A stretch of DNA of 64,000 bases from Pratylenchus scribneri (GCA_030063045.1 JAQSEB010000059.1:2418001-2482000), one strand, 5' to 3'. Shown: positions 9,990-22,872, numbered from the stretch's first letter. A program made the numbers and translations. The notes: a model not told the origin generated them from the letters alone.

Positions 9990-12733
9990 TTATTCATCCA
10001 TTTCCTCCAATTCTTCCTCCTCTTCATTTCCATATATTCCACCTGGAAATTATTTTTAATTCCTGAAAATATTTCAATTCCAAATCCAACCTTTGCTGGC
10101 CACATATCCAAATTCTTGCATCAATGCAGATGAAGGGGTAATTTTATTAGCATTTGATGTTGACGCCTCCGGCAAATGGACTCGATAAGATGGAATCAGT
10201 GTCGAATCACCCGGCAATTGGCATAATTCCTTCGCCATCGATGATGATGATGTTGAGGGCAATGATGAAGTTTGGGCTGGAAATGGATGGAATATTTAAT
10301 TTATTATAATCACTTTTGACCATTTTGTTGTTCTTCCGCTATTGGCTTCATTCCCTTTTTCTTCTTCTTCGCATTTTTCCCATTTGGTTTATAATCCGAA
10401 TCTTCACTTTCTTCGCTTCCATTCGCCGTTTCCTCTTCGAAAATGCTCGAATGGCTTTCATCTAAATTTCTTTTAAATTAAATTTATTTTTTAATTTAAA
10501 TTTACCGTCTGAATGTTGTTCTTCGCCCGATTTTTCATCCGTTCCATTCCGGTGTCGACGTTTTCGATTTCCTTAATTTTATTATTCATTTAATCCTCCA
10601 AATAATACCTTTTGCGATTGAATCAACAATTGAGGATATTCTCGATTGGGAGCGACTTTGCCTGGTTGTTGAATGCGAACTTAAAATGCTGGCACTTTTC
10701 TTCCTTCTTCCTTTTGTTGTTGAATTGTCCCCAAATGAATTCTTCAAATCCTCATGTTTGGCAATAATATTGGCCAAATTGAAATCCTTCTCTGCCAAAA
10801 CATTTTGACCAATATTCACAATCAAATGATTTACGGGAGTTCGTTCAATCTAAAAACAATATTAATTATAATTTAATTAATTAATTTAAAACATTTTTAA
10901 GGCGATTGACTCTTTCGGTGAGTGTGCAAGGCAATTGGCATCCCAACAATTTGTCGAGGCAATCTCCGCTCAAATTGAATGTTGGCTCATCTAATAATGA
11001 TAATTAATTTTTGCTAAATTAATTAAATAATTGTACCTGAATATTTCTTTTTGGCTACTTTCTTCGTTGCATTATTCGAATTGGTGACCACCGGTGGTTG
11101 TTTTTTTGAACTTTCTCCATTTTTGAATAAACCCGAAGCCAATTGTTCTTTTGTCATCGATTTCCATTTTTCATTATTCGTTGAGTGTTTGCCATTATCC
11201 CTCCCAGGAATTATGCCGGCCGTAGATTTCATTCCCATTTGTTCATTGATGAATGCTCGCAATTCATTCTTAAATTTTCGGACATTAATTATTTTCACCC
11301 AATTAATTACCGTTGTATTTTTGCTATTCTCTGCTTTTGTGTATCCTTTTTGAATTCCTTCACTGCCCGAAATTCCATGTTGATTGAGTAAATGCTAAAA
11401 TAAATTAATTAATTATTAAATTGGTTTATTTTATTGACTTGAACGACGGCTGGCAATGAAAGGAAGTGAATTTTGAAGGCCACACCGCCTTTGGCACAAA
11501 TTGAGCACAAATATGTTTCCAAAACTGGGGTCAAATGTCGTTGCAAATGGGCGGATGGAATTGGATCTGAAAATGTAAATTCAAATAAATTATTGACATT
11601 TTTAACCTTTTTGAATGAATGGATTTGGTGCTTGGTCGGAGAAAATTGCAAAACAAATTCTGCAATGATTTGGAGTGCGCCTTTGTTCATCCAGAAAATC
11701 TAAATAAATTAATTTAGTTGGAATAAATTAATTAATATACTCACAAACGCGAACATTGTATCGAAGTGGTTTATAGGGAATTGGGACTGGAAAATTTTGC
11801 TTCCTTCAAATTGATTTTTATTTAAAAATAATTTAATTATTTATTCTTACTCATATGCAATTTGCGATTGCGAACCGGCATTTGTTTTCGATTTTCTTGT
11901 GCTGGTTAAATTTAAAGTTGGCGGAGTTGGCCGAATCAAATCCAAATGTGCAGCATTTCCGAATGTTGAGTGGGGCATTCTTGTTGATGGCGCCAACAAA
12001 CGGGAAAACAAGCAAGGGCCAGTGTACCTTGAAAATCATCATAATTATTGTATAATGTCAATAGGCACCGTGGTCCCGGTTGTCGAAACATTGTCGGTCG
12101 AATTTGTTTTTCATTGGCTTGATTATTCGCCAAAATGGAAGTAGGAACAATATTTGGCATTGATAGCTGATGAATATTCATTTGGCCATTTTGATTTGTT
12201 TGGAATTGTTCAGTAGAATTCGTTTTTCGCTAAATTTCAAATAAAATTTTGCTATTGGTTTTTGGTTGTTTTTACCTTGTTGATTAGCTCCACAAATAAT
12301 TCTTCCAATTGAATTAATTTATTTTCAATATTGCAAATTCGTTCGCCAACTTGGGTCACGCGGGAAAGGCAATACTCTTCCGTGCAGCCCGGACGTTTAT
12401 GTGGTTCGTAGAATCGCTAAAATATTTAAAATTATTATTCCATTTTTCTCATTTTTAACCTTTTTAGTCGTCGGGTCTGTTCCATCTAAACAATAAAAAT
12501 TAATTTTTATTTTTTTGTTCAGAATTACAAATTGAATGTGTGTTGCCGTCGTCCACCAATTGTTGTTCTTCTTCGCCGTCGCCCTCTTTATTTTGTTCAA
12601 TTTCTTGCCCATTTTCTTCAACAATTTCATTCATTCTGACAGATGGCGGTGCCGAAACAATCGAATTTGATATATCGCAATTTTTTGTATTAAATATTGG
12701 AACTGATGTCGGGCGCGATGGTCGTTCTTCCAT
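9990..12733 (-). CDS. Unknown, probably nuclear, low-complexity protein
   Basis: A long gene of about twelve exons starting MEERPSRPTSVPIF at 12733 and ending GNEEEELEEMDE at 9990. In order it shows an acidic N-terminal segment; a basic block with EEYCLSRVTQVGERICNIEN followed by a short coiled-coil-like LIQLEELFVELINK; a Ser/Thr/Pro-rich linker with FPVPIPYKPLRYNVRV; a folded-looking stretch (KGALQIIAEFVLQFSP ... LRHL-type region ... LETYLCSICAKGGVAF); a Lys/Asn-rich segment; FNLSGDCLDKLLGCQLPC; and Ser-rich and Lys-rich tails (KKRRR-like and KKKKG patches) suggestive of nuclear import. No signal peptide or membrane segment. I do not recognise the family. The stop lies 166 bp before the Nup43-like start on the same strand, which is compatible with an operon. 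Confidence 0.6.
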
Positions 12734-13416
12734 AATTTAATTTAATAAAATCCTTAAATTAAAATGCACTAATAAGTATTAATATTACTCGACATCGACA
12801 TTCGAGTGTTTAAGTAAGTTTAAAAGATTAATAAATATTAAATAAACCGAACAAGCGAAACTGAATTTTGGCTTATTTTATTAATTAATGCTTATGCTTG
12901 CCCGGCCCGGCCCGGCCCGGCTCTTGCTTTGCTTTCTTTTTTTTGAAGTGAGTATTATGTTAAAAATTGAGATTATAAAGAAACAAATATATAATTTTCG
13001 ACATTATATCCCAAAAAATTAATTTTAGCTTTACCGTAATATAAAATCACCTCTTTTCCAACCAGTCAGCAGAGCCAGAGTTCAATTCTAATGGTTTTCT
13101 TAATGTTTTTTTGTTATTAATTCTTTTATTTTAATCGATATTTCTGGGAATTTCATTCACTTTCGATCATTAGAACAACCTGCAATAATACTAATTTACG
13201 GGGAAGAGGCAGACCACCAATCGAAATTAAATTGGTACATCACTGACATCACCAAAATCCAAAAGTGGGTTGCCCACCCAAACACCGTCTATCAAAAATG
13301 TAGCCGACAAAAATGATATAATTATAATTAACAAAATGCTTTATTCATAATAAAATATTGCCCAAATTTTATTTATCCACATCTTCCATCTCGACCACTT
13401 TTCTTCTTCTCATCCT
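12734..13416. other. Intergenic, with CCCGG pentamer run
   Basis: AT-rich DNA. Four tandem CCCGG units lie at 12901-12921, followed by a pyrimidine run. No gene is seen. The minus-strand EF-hand gene ends at 13417. Confidence 0.45.
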
Positions 13417-14282
13417 TCAAAGAAAATTTGCCTTCAGCATTTTCAAATGATGGGCCATTGGATGGAGGTCACGGTCACCATTATTTTTAGCCATAGTTGC
13501 CATTTTGTCCAACTCCATCTCCAATTCTTCCTTGGTCAGAATGCCATCCTCATTTTGATCGTATTCTTCAATCAGTTGATCGACGGTTGACTCCACATTT
13601 TCCTTCGCTAATTCCACATTTGCATTCAAATTTGCAACGTATTGGTCCCGTTGAGCCGATGTCATGTTTTTGGTTTCAATTTCCACCAAATATGGGATCA
13701 CCACTTCCAATCCATAAAGATATAGCTCTTGACGAGTCAAATTTCCATCCTGAGGGCAACTATGATTAATTAGAAAAGAATCCATTTCAAATTTACTTTG
13801 TCCTCATCAATTGCATCGAATAATTCAAAATGCAAGTCCTTAAATTCGGCCAAGGTCTCGTTGGAAAGTTGGTAGGTCCCATTTGGCCCCATTTCGGCTC
13901 TCATTTCCTTGCCAAAATTAAGAAATTTGTCAAGGAGGTCTCGATTTTGGTCGTCGAGTCGGGAAGTGAAATTGAAGGCCAGATCAGAGCTATTCATGGG
14001 CATGGGCTCTTCTAATGTGGATTCATTGCCATTGCTGGAGGGCATGTCCAATGGATTCATGATGGTGTCATTTCCATTGTTGGAGGGCATTTCAATTGGG
14101 CTCATGGCGTCGGTGTCATTGCCATTGTTGGAGGGCATGTCCGGATTCATGATGGTTTCATTGCCATTGCTGGTATCATTCATCATTGGCATGCCACAAA
14201 TTGTTGGCACCATTTGGCCAATAATGAAGAAAAGGAAAATGGGGGAAAAGAGGAAAATTGAGGAATTGATGGAAAACATCAT
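13417..14282 (-). CDS. Secreted EF-hand protein with N-glycosylation-rich repeats
   Basis: Two exons separated by a 46-bp-class intron (about 13753-13798). The N-terminus MMFSINSSIFLFSPIFLFFI...ICG is a signal peptide. Residues ~30-95 hold degenerate repeats of the type MPSNNGNDT-x-MNP, so that NDT, NET and NST sequons recur. The C-terminal half has two EF-hands: the first loop DEDKDGNLTRQE is completed exactly across the splice junction, and the second is DQNEDGILTKEE. Both have Asp/Asn and Glu at calcium-ligand positions. The protein ends LKANFL. Expected role: extracellular or secretory-pathway calcium binding; it is not closely calumenin-like because it lacks HDEL. The exact partner is unknown. 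The repeats make it look like a rapidly evolving secreted protein. Confidence 0.8.
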
Positions 14283-14756
14283 TCTGGATGAATTTATTTT
14301 GGTGATTTTATAAAAATTGAAAATGGATGGAAAGGAATGAAAATGAAATAAAATGATTGAATGGAAAATGAAATAAAATTGGATGGGAGGAATAAATTGA
14401 ATAAATCAACACTGAATTCCGATTAAAATGGATGATGATGTGATGGGAATGAACGAATTGGCGGCTTTAACAAAAAAAAAAAAGAAGAGTGGGTGGCTTT
14501 TGGGAAAAGGGGAATTGGACACGTAATTGAATTCAACAAAAATCATTGAAAAATGAAAGAATTTTAAGAGAATATTAAAAGGTGATCATAAATTAGCATC
14601 ATAATTTCCAATTTCCATCAATGAAAAAAAGCAGATAATCTCAATTCATTATTTTCACTGTATATTTTATTTTTTATTTAAATAAAAACAATGTATGAAA
14701 AATAGAATGGAGGGTGGGATAGATGGATTCAATTGGAATCAATAAAATCAAACAAA
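14283..14756. other. Divergent intergenic region
   Basis: Shared upstream region between the EF-hand gene (-) and the fukutin-like gene (+). AT-rich with short poly-A runs; I see no specific site. Confidence 0.35.
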
Positions 14757-16257
14757 ATGGCCAAATCCATTCGTCCCTACACATTTTCTTGCGCATTTTG
14801 CTCATTTCGCCTCCTTCTCCTCATCAAATCGATGGCAAAAATGGCCAATTCTTTTCATGCATTTCGGCTAACAAAATTTGCTCTTTTCTTCATTGTTTTT
14901 GTGCTAATTTTGTTGTTTCTTTCACGGAGAAATAATAATTTTGTGGATCGTCAAAATGTTGTGAATGATGATGAATTATTGGCGACAAAATATTTGGATT
15001 ACAGGTTCAAAATGAAAAAAGGAATGATTCAACAAAATAAAATTCCCTTTTAAATTAGCCAAGCATTGGTCATCCAAGGGGAATGCATTGAAAAGTTGGC
15101 CACAAATGGTGTATGCACATTCCCAATCGAGATTGCCATTTTCAAGTCAAATTCGAGCAAAATTCCCGATGAATTGGTCAAAAATTATTTGAAAATAATT
15201 TGGACAATTGAGGATCAACCCAAAAAAGATTATTGGCTATTTAGGGAGGAAAAAAATACGACAAATGTGGTCGCCTTGAAAAAGTCATTTTGGGGGAATT
15301 TTTCGTTAAAAAATTCGATCCAATTCCTTCAGATTTACGACTCGGCAAACCAAAATTGCCATCCAAAATAATTCACAATTTTTGGTGGCATTTCCTGCTG
15401 ACTTCGCCAAATTCCAAAAAAATTGGCAAAATGGACGATTTTTGGAGTGTGAAATTTTGTTGAAAAGAAATGAAACGGAAATTCAACGATTTATGCCACT
15501 GACAATGATCGAAAGGGCAGCCGAATTGATGGCACATATGGACAAATTCAACATGACCGGATTCCTTTTTGCTGGGACATTGCTCGGTTTATGCCTTACA
15601 ATTAGGGTTGATTCATTATTAATTGTTTAGGATGGCGAAGGGAATGCTCCCTAATTCCGCATACCGGCGATTTGGATTTTGCCATTCTCAATCGAGAACA
15701 TTCCGTGCCTTTTTTGGAAAGCATTTTGCATTCCCAAAAATTTTTGCTTAAATGGATGCTTGGCCACCCGAAGAAGGGATTTGAAATTACATTTTGGATG
15801 GATAATTTCAAGGCAAATGAAAGTGAATGGGAATTGGGAAATATTTGCATTTTAGACAGATATTTTCTACATTTATTACAATGAAACACGGGGCCAATCA
15901 TTTACGACGGGAATGAGGATTGAGAAAAAGCAACGACTTTATTGGTATTATCCAAAAGTGGAGGAATTTTGCACCGGGGAAATGGGCAATCACCTTTTCC
16001 ATTTACCATGCAATGTTGACGACATTTTGGCGGTTATTTTTATTCATTATGAATCAATTTAAATTAATTTATTTTAGGCGGAATATGGGACAGAAGGATG
16101 GAAAGTTGATTTTCCCACAAGCCAATTTTTCTACGATAAATCACATAAAAACAAGGAATCTGGGGAAATAATCGGTGATGATGAATGGAAACGGGAATAC
16201 AATTTGTACTATCCAAAGGAGGAACACAATCAAACATTACCTAATTGGGAGCAATGA
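14757..16257 (+). CDS. Fukutin-like (LicD/FKTN family) transferase, type II membrane protein
   Basis: An N-terminal membrane anchor (KFALFFIVFVLILLFLS) follows a short basic stretch, as in Golgi type II enzymes. The luminal part holds the family core: MTGFLFAGTLLG, then after an intron WRRECSLIPHTGDLDFAI with the D-x-D motif, EHSVPFL, and later AEYGTEGWKVDFPTSQFFYD, all diagnostic of fukutin-like nucleotidyltransferase-fold proteins. In vertebrates fukutin adds ribitol-phosphate to alpha-dystroglycan in the Golgi. Nematodes have expanded fukutin-like families whose acceptors are mostly unknown. ATGs at 14757 and 14832 are both in frame; the later one gives a more typical short cytosolic tail. 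About six exons; the intron near 15330 has two frame-compatible donors. Ends TGA 16255-16257. Confidence 0.82.
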
Positions 16258-16756
16258 ACCAACATTTTGAACTAATTTATCATTTTTTTCCCAATTAATG
16301 CAACAATTCAACCAATTAAAATCCTCCTTTATAAAATTGACCATTTCGAATTGAACAAAAAAAAGTGAAAGTTTGAAATTCATTCAAACTCATTTTCTTG
16401 GAGAAAATCGCCGTCGCCCTTCCAAAACTGGGATTCTGTCGATTGCAGATTGCACAATGCAGGGGGAAAGGGGGAGAGGTGAATAATTGAAGCAAGTTGC
16501 CCTCAAGCCTCAAAAGATGGATGGAAGGAAGGAAAGAAATGAAGGAAAAGAATATATTCTGCGCATAATATTTAATTATCCACAAAATAACCCCAATTGA
16601 CTGCTCCAATTCCTCCCAAAATATTCTTCCAATGTCCTCAAATATCTCATTTTAAGCCTCCCTCAATTATGGCCTTCATTGAATATTTTAAGCTTGGATG
16701 ATGCCCAAAAAAATGCGATTTGACTTAACCAATAATTATTTTCCTTTAATTTTGCT
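16258..16756. other. Intergenic
   Basis: AT-rich DNA between two plus-strand genes. The minus-strand frame at 16316-16609 has no family likeness and I do not call it. Confidence 0.35.
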
Positions 16757-18691
16757 ATGGAATATATTTTCTGGTTTGATCCTTTTTCCAACAAATTTTA
16801 CCGTCAAATTCCCCTAAAAAGTTTCATTTGGCTGTCTTGCTTATTCCTCAGATTCTTTGCCACAAGGAACGGGGGCCAATTTATTTGGTCCATCTTCAGC
16901 TTTGGCCAGAGGGGCGCCAAATTCTCGTCGACAATTTGGCAGTAAAGGAGTCAAATGCCAAAGGACCGATTTTGGCTTTTATAAGGCGACGGGTGACAAA
17001 AACAAAACAAAAATTATTTTATATTTTGTGCATAGAATTGCGTCGGTTGGCGACAATTTACGAATTCCCAATGAACAATGCACCAAAATTGGTTGAAAAT
17101 GGCGGAAATTTGAGTTGCAATTTTGACTCAATTGAGGAGAATTGTGCCTGGTATGGAATTGGTGGAGGCAACAAAAGTGAATTATTCCGACGAGCTCGAT
17201 TCGAAACATTCTTCGATTGGGAGAAATTTGATTGCACAAATGATCGGACATTCACTTTTGGTTGACATTAAATATTTTAGATTAAATTCATTTTGTTTAG
17301 ATGAATTTTTCTTGGTAATCGGTGGTAAGGAAAATTCGCCAGCTGGGCGCGAAATATCCGCCGCAATTGAAACCAAAATTCCCTGCCAATTGGACAAAGC
17401 AATGCTAAAATTTGAGTGAGAAAAAAGTTGGGAAATAAATGAAATTGAACACTTTTTGCAGTTATTGGTCGAATAATGAGACGCCTGTGCTCAAAATATG
17501 TGTTTTGCCGGAGGATGACCCAAATCCACAATGTGAAGAAACAAAATTGGACGCAAATCCGCTGACATTCGAAATTCCCGAAAGCCTAAAGCCCTTTAGA
17601 TTGCGAATTCAAGTGGACAATGTTGGGGGAAAAGATGACATTGCATTCATTGATAATGTTCAATATGAGGGGAAATTGTGCAAAATTGTGAGATATTTTA
17701 TGGAAAAATGAGGAATTTAATTTAATTTTTAGGGAAAAGCAGAAGGAATGGCACAAAAGAATGTGGAGGAAATGAGGAAAGAAGATAAAGAGGAGGAGGA
17801 AAATGTTCCAAAGGATGCATATTCGGAAGAGGAAGATGAAGAAGAGGATGATGATGATGGCGGAGAAGAAGTGGAAGAGGAAGAGGAGAAGAAGGAAAGA
17901 TTGGATAAAGTGGAAATAGGGAAGAAAGAAGAAGAAGGGGATGGACAAAAAGAAGTTGAAGGAATTTGCCTGGCATTCAGTTGCGATTTTAATTTTGGCC
18001 ATTCTTGCTCATTTAAACTCTCCGGACGCGGCAGCACGTAATCCCTCATCCAATCCGCATTCCCAACAAAACCATGTCAATCCCATTTTAGTGGCCTATG
18101 GAAACAGGGGAATGGGCCAATCGGAAATCGGCACACCGGAATCCACAAAGGAGGCCCAAATGATCCAAAATTGGGTACTTTTTATTGGATAATTTAAACC
18201 AAAAATGTCCTCCTCGCAAACAGTTGGCTATGTTTTCGTGGGAAGTGCATCGATGAATGATTCAAAGGAGAAAATATTTGTGATGGAATCGCCCAGAATA
18301 GCGGCAATTTCCCATCCGATTTTGATGACATTTGACCTTTTTCAAAGATCGGTTGGACCCGAATTGAAAGTGCCAATGATAATTTGAATAAAATTAATTA
18401 ATTATTATTTAGGTCTGCTTGAATACATTTGACCATTGTCCATATTTGAATCCATCAAAGCCGAATAAATCCAAATATTGGCTAACAGAGCAGAGAGTGA
18501 TTTTGAGGAAAGGAACGGAAAAGGTGAAAATAAAATAAAATAATAAAATATTAATGATTTAGGTTTATTTTGTGGCATCAAAATTGCGCCAAAATTTGTA
18601 TTTGGCTATTGATAATATTCGATTGCAGACCATCGATTTTAAAGATATTTGCACCAAAAATGATCAAAATAATAATAAAATTAACAGATAA
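16757..18691 (+). CDS. Extracellular protein with two MAM-like domains and acidic linker
   Basis: A multi-exon gene whose first exons are hard to resolve: a hydrophobic leader lies at about 16757-16860. From 16857 the frame runs through ANLFGPSSALARG into LRRLATIYEFPMNN and LSCNFDSIEENCAWYG, a MAM-like opening. It continues FFLVIGGKENSPAGREI, then YWSNNETPVLKICVLP, and closes FRLRIQVDNVGGKDDIAFIDNVQYEG, the usual last strand of MAM domains. A linker of more than 50 residues made mostly of Glu/Asp follows (about 17760-17930). Then comes a second MAM-like unit: FSCDFNFGHSCSF, GYVFVGSAS, HPILMTFDLFQRS, ELKVCLNTFDHCPYL, LYLAIDNIRL. Expected role: cell-surface or matrix adhesion. In another frame a hydrophobic stretch occurs near 17975, so part of the second half could alternatively be a separate gene. 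Confidence 0.7.
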
Positions 18692-18868
18692 AATAAATAA
18701 ATAAAATGCATTGCATCATTTGAAATAAATTAGGATTAATAAAATCCAATCAATTTGCGGCAATCTAAATAAATTCTAATTCATTCTAACATTGGATTCA
18801 ATTCAATTTGTTGGCTCAAAGGCTATTTTGAGAATATTATTTGACTTTGATTTTGCCTCAATCCATCA

Positions 18869-19871
18869 TCATTCATTCATCCCCCCAATGTCATCGTTCC
18901 CATGAAAATTCTCTAAACAATCATTTGTTTCGGCCATCATTTCTTCATAAACATTTTTTGTGAAGAATGATTTATACATTGCCAATAATTCTGCCGCCAC
19001 AATTCGTCGACTTTCCTCCTCAAATTCAATTGAATTTGAAATGAATTTATTTTGTATTATTGGAATTGGAAACCACATTCTCAACATTACTTTCACATTC
19101 TTCCTGATCCATCTGAGTTCAAGTATCTTCTGAATTTATTCAAATTTGTTAAAATGTTTTTCAATCCATCTATATTTTTCTACCTTTTTCCGTTCTTCAT
19201 TTTCTTTCAGATTTACTTTTTCCCTTTTCATAAATTCATACAAATTTGTCAACATCCAAATTATTTTCATTTTTTTCACCAACTTTATTCCCATCTGTCC
19301 ACCTTCAATTTCATGCTGAATTCTTCTCAAATTCAAATTATTTCCAATTAATTTCTCAAATTTATTTTCCATTTTCCTCAATTTTTGTTTCACTCTTTTA
19401 ATTAATTTCATTTTTCCATTTCTTTTGCATTCATTCAATAAATTTTCCCGATATGAAGCATCCAAATATTCGTCCATATTTTTCTCTAAAAATAATACAA
19501 ATTCATTCGTGGGCGGTTTTTGACCACCAACACCAACCAATGCATGCCTCCATCATTTCCACATTTCCAATTGCATTTATTTTGAATACATTTCCGGCCG
19601 CAATTCCTTCGGCCAATTCATCTTCCTTCAAATTTTTCCATTTTTTACTTGAAAATAAACATTTGGCCTTTTTGGACAATTTAAAAATGCAAAATTTTGC
19701 GCCACTCGCGTGGAACAAATAATCGAATATGAGGTCACCATCACTTCCCAGTGCTAAAAAATTATAGTCGAGAAAGATTTATGTTAGCTTTGGATTATTT
19801 TTACCTAATGCGAAAAATGTTCCAAATAAAAGAATTAGAATTAATATTTTTGATGAATTTACCGCAACCAT
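18869..19871 (-). CDS. Unknown secreted protein, basic coiled-coil rich
   Basis: Starts MVAVNSSKILILILLFGTFFALG, a clear signal peptide. The middle exon has several Cys (KFCIFKLSKKAKCLF, EACIGWCWW). The third exon is long, Lys/Glu-rich and helical (KLIKRVKQKLRKMENKFEKL). Later exons carry MDQEECESNVENVV and a tail with ESRRIVAAELLAMYKSF ending NDDIGGMNE. No family recognised. It is likely a secreted nematode-specific protein. Splice borders between exons 3 and 5 are uncertain. Confidence 0.6.
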
Positions 19872-20340
19872 TTCCAAGGAAACCAATTTTTGATTAGACC
19901 CTATGGGCTCGGAATATGCCGCAATCAGAATTTGAAGATGAAATGAAGGAATTGAATGAGAATGGAAATTGAGGCCCCCCACCCCCTCGCCCCTCCCCAT
20001 CTGTTCCAGAATCCATACAGCAGTAATACAATGGAAATTGGGAATGATAGTCTTGGGTCTTGGCCAAAATGAGTAAATTCAGGTGAAAATCAATATGCAT
20101 TATTTGATGTGGCCGGAGGCAAATCAATATACAATATTTGTTTTGGCATCAAAATGGAGAATGGGAAAATGGGAAGGAAAATGCGGCCATTAATAAAGGC
20201 AAATCGAAGAAGCGGTTTACTGACATAGAATCCCAGATAATCCGTCAAATTTGTAGTAATTATTTGGAAATGATTTGAGGAGAATATTCAAATCAATAAT
20301 TCATCAAATATTTATAAATAAATGAAAATTGAAATAAATT
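19872..20340. other. Intergenic
   Basis: A C-rich stretch (CCCCCCACCCCCTCGCCCC) lies at about 19975-19995. I see nothing else. Confidence 0.35.
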
Positions 20341-22872
20341 TTAAATGAATAAATGATTTTTAAAAAGGAATTGATTGAAAATTGTGAAGCAAATGATTGT
20401 GATGGCCAATTTGCACCCAAAATTGCAATTTGCATCATTGGCCCCATTGTTCATTGATGAAGTTGGCTCCACAGAAAGTCGATCCCGATAGGTGACCAAC
20501 AAGTCCAAAATGACTCCATTTGTCCAGCCAAATCCATCCTTTTTCAATATTTATTATTATTTAATTCATTTTTCAATGTCCTCCCACCTGTACACCATAT
20601 TCGCCCCCTGTTCCTGGTTCGGCTTCGCCATTCACATTATACTGCCAATTAACATAATTGGTTATAATTTAATATTGTAATCCACCTTCTCCCACATTTG
20701 TTTTGTTTCCTTGAATACTTTATAATTGGCCAAAACCCATTTTTTGGCCAATTTGAATGCCTGTTCCTCCCTGAAAATTGAATATTTCCCTTCCAATCAT
20801 ATTTTTGGCTCCCACATTTCGGCATTTTCCGATTTTCGTAGTCCTTCAATGATAATATGGTTCAACGGACTCCATCCATTGGGGAAGTCCCATTGTTCGC
20901 CGGTTCCTTTGATCATACTCGTTGGAATGCCCCCATCAAAATTGAATGCTCCATTCACTTTCATATATTCAAAAAGACGGGCCGACCTTCGTTCATCAAT
21001 TTCATCGTAGCATCCCGTGAAAAGTGGCATCGCAATTGACGGGTAAAAATTGGTATTATGCTTTTGTACACGCAAATTATAATCATGCCAAACACCCTAA
21101 TAATATCTCAATTAATTCATTAAATGATTTACAAATATTAATTCACCGATGTTTCATTGTAAAACAACAATTCCAAAAGATCTTGCATTTCTATTAATTA
21201 AATTCAAATGAATAATATTAAATCTCTCCTTCTTATTACCAAGTTTTCGATTCCGATAATATCGTGCCTTTGAATATTTTTCTGAATATTTTCATTTAAT
21301 TATCCATTTTCCCTTCCCCAAAAATGACTGGTTTTCATAAAAAGGTCCTCGAGAATGTTAAAATTCCAACAAATGAATGAATTCAAATCCACCGGCAAAA
21401 TGTTGATTGTTTCGATTGTGTCCAATTTTTGGGGGTCACGAAGCCATCGACTGCTGAAATCCCAGCCAGATTCGGCGGCACTTGCGATACTCTAATTTAT
21501 TTAAAAATTATTTCGTATTTATCCTCCACATTTTTACTTTAAAGAAAAGTGCTCTTTGTTCCTTGTCCAAAATCCTCTTGGATTGGTTTAAGTCCTCCTT
21601 GAATGATTCAGGCCTAAATTGAATGGAATGAATTAATTTGTTTTGTTGAATTTTCCACCTTGGCACATTGCTTCCTGCCCTATATAAATATGCACCAAAT
21701 GTGGTTGTTGTGCCATTTTCAATTATTTCAATTTTAATTTGCCTTTCCAAATCCCAAAATTTGATTTCCAACTGCAAAAATAGGCCAAAAAAAGAAGAAA
21801 TTTAGTAAATTAATGAGAAGGAAACGCCTCTAAAATAGGCAACATTTGATAGAGAAATGGCCAGTCCAAAGTGTGTTGGAAATATTCAAAAAGCATTGGG
21901 GCCAATAAAGGCGGCTGTGATCGCCGCAAATAATAAACCCTTCCCCCATTTGGTACCATCCCAAATCTGTGAATAACTAAATTCCAAATAATGGAGTGAA
22001 TATTCCACCTTTTGACCATTTCTGCCAAATTTTGAATCATTTTCTTGGCCGATTCATACATTTCCGAGGCAATCAATCCTCGAATAATCCAATATGCGTC
22101 CCAATAATCTGCAGGCATAATTTATTTTTGTTTAATTTTATTACAAAATTCGCGAAATCTGCCCCCAGGCGCTATGAATTCATTTGGCACATAAATAAGT
22201 GAGTATCGATCCATTTTGCCAATAATTTCAATGTTAATCTAACCCAAAAATGAATTTGAATTCTATATGAATGGTGAATTCACTTTTTTGCATAATTTTC
22301 GCCAAATTCCATTCAATTGGAGTGCCCATTCCCTCAGGGAATTGTCCTCAATGGTCAAAAGTGTTTGTGGCCTTTCCTCCCAGTCCCGGGGCACACAAAT
22401 GGCCAATTCGCTGCCCGGAGGATCGAAATATTCCTCGATGAATTGTTTCAGCCTTTTTACATCAATTTTCATTAAATTTGTGGAATTATTCCAAAATTCC
22501 GCTTCAAATGATTTCAATGTTTCTTCTGATCCAAAAAAATGCACAAATTATCGTATTTTCCAATAAATTACGTGGACTTTTCCTCAAGGGACTATCAACA
22601 AAATCCTTTGAATCTGGGAAAAGATTATGAGTATTGACTGCCTCCAAAATTGGGCCTTGGCAATAAATAAACCTAAAAATGAAATTAATATTAATTATAT
22701 TTTTTGTATTTATTTCCCACCAATTTTTTGTGTCTTTTTCGCTACAGGCATTTTCAATTTCATTGCTTTTTTCATTGCCATAAATATTTTTCACTTTAAC
22801 AAATTTTTGTGCACAAATATGCCCAAAAAGGGCAATGAAAATGAACAGAATTTGAGACCATAATTTGGCCAT
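20341..22872 (-). CDS. Trehalase (glycoside hydrolase family 37)
   Basis: Hydrolyses trehalose to two glucose. Signal peptide [22 protein letters not shown] at 22872. The next exons give [20 protein letters not shown], the usual N-terminal trehalase block, then [22 protein letters not shown] (signature 1) is completed across an intron near 22120; [30 protein letters not shown] (containing the catalytic acid Asp) and [13 protein letters not shown] (signature 2) follow in order. Next is [20 protein letters not shown] (catalytic Glu region), and [13 protein letters not shown]. The C-terminus ends in a hydrophobic run after Asn/Gly/Ala-rich residues, which fits GPI anchoring or a membrane tail, so the enzyme is probably extracellular-facing. 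At least ten exons. An upstream in-frame ATG exists at 22896. All key residues seem present, so it should be active. Confidence 0.92.

Noticed and set aside
15306..15333. A 28-bp intron in the fukutin-like gene
   Set aside because: An alternative donor 21 bases upstream gives the same phase and a more usual ~49-bp intron.
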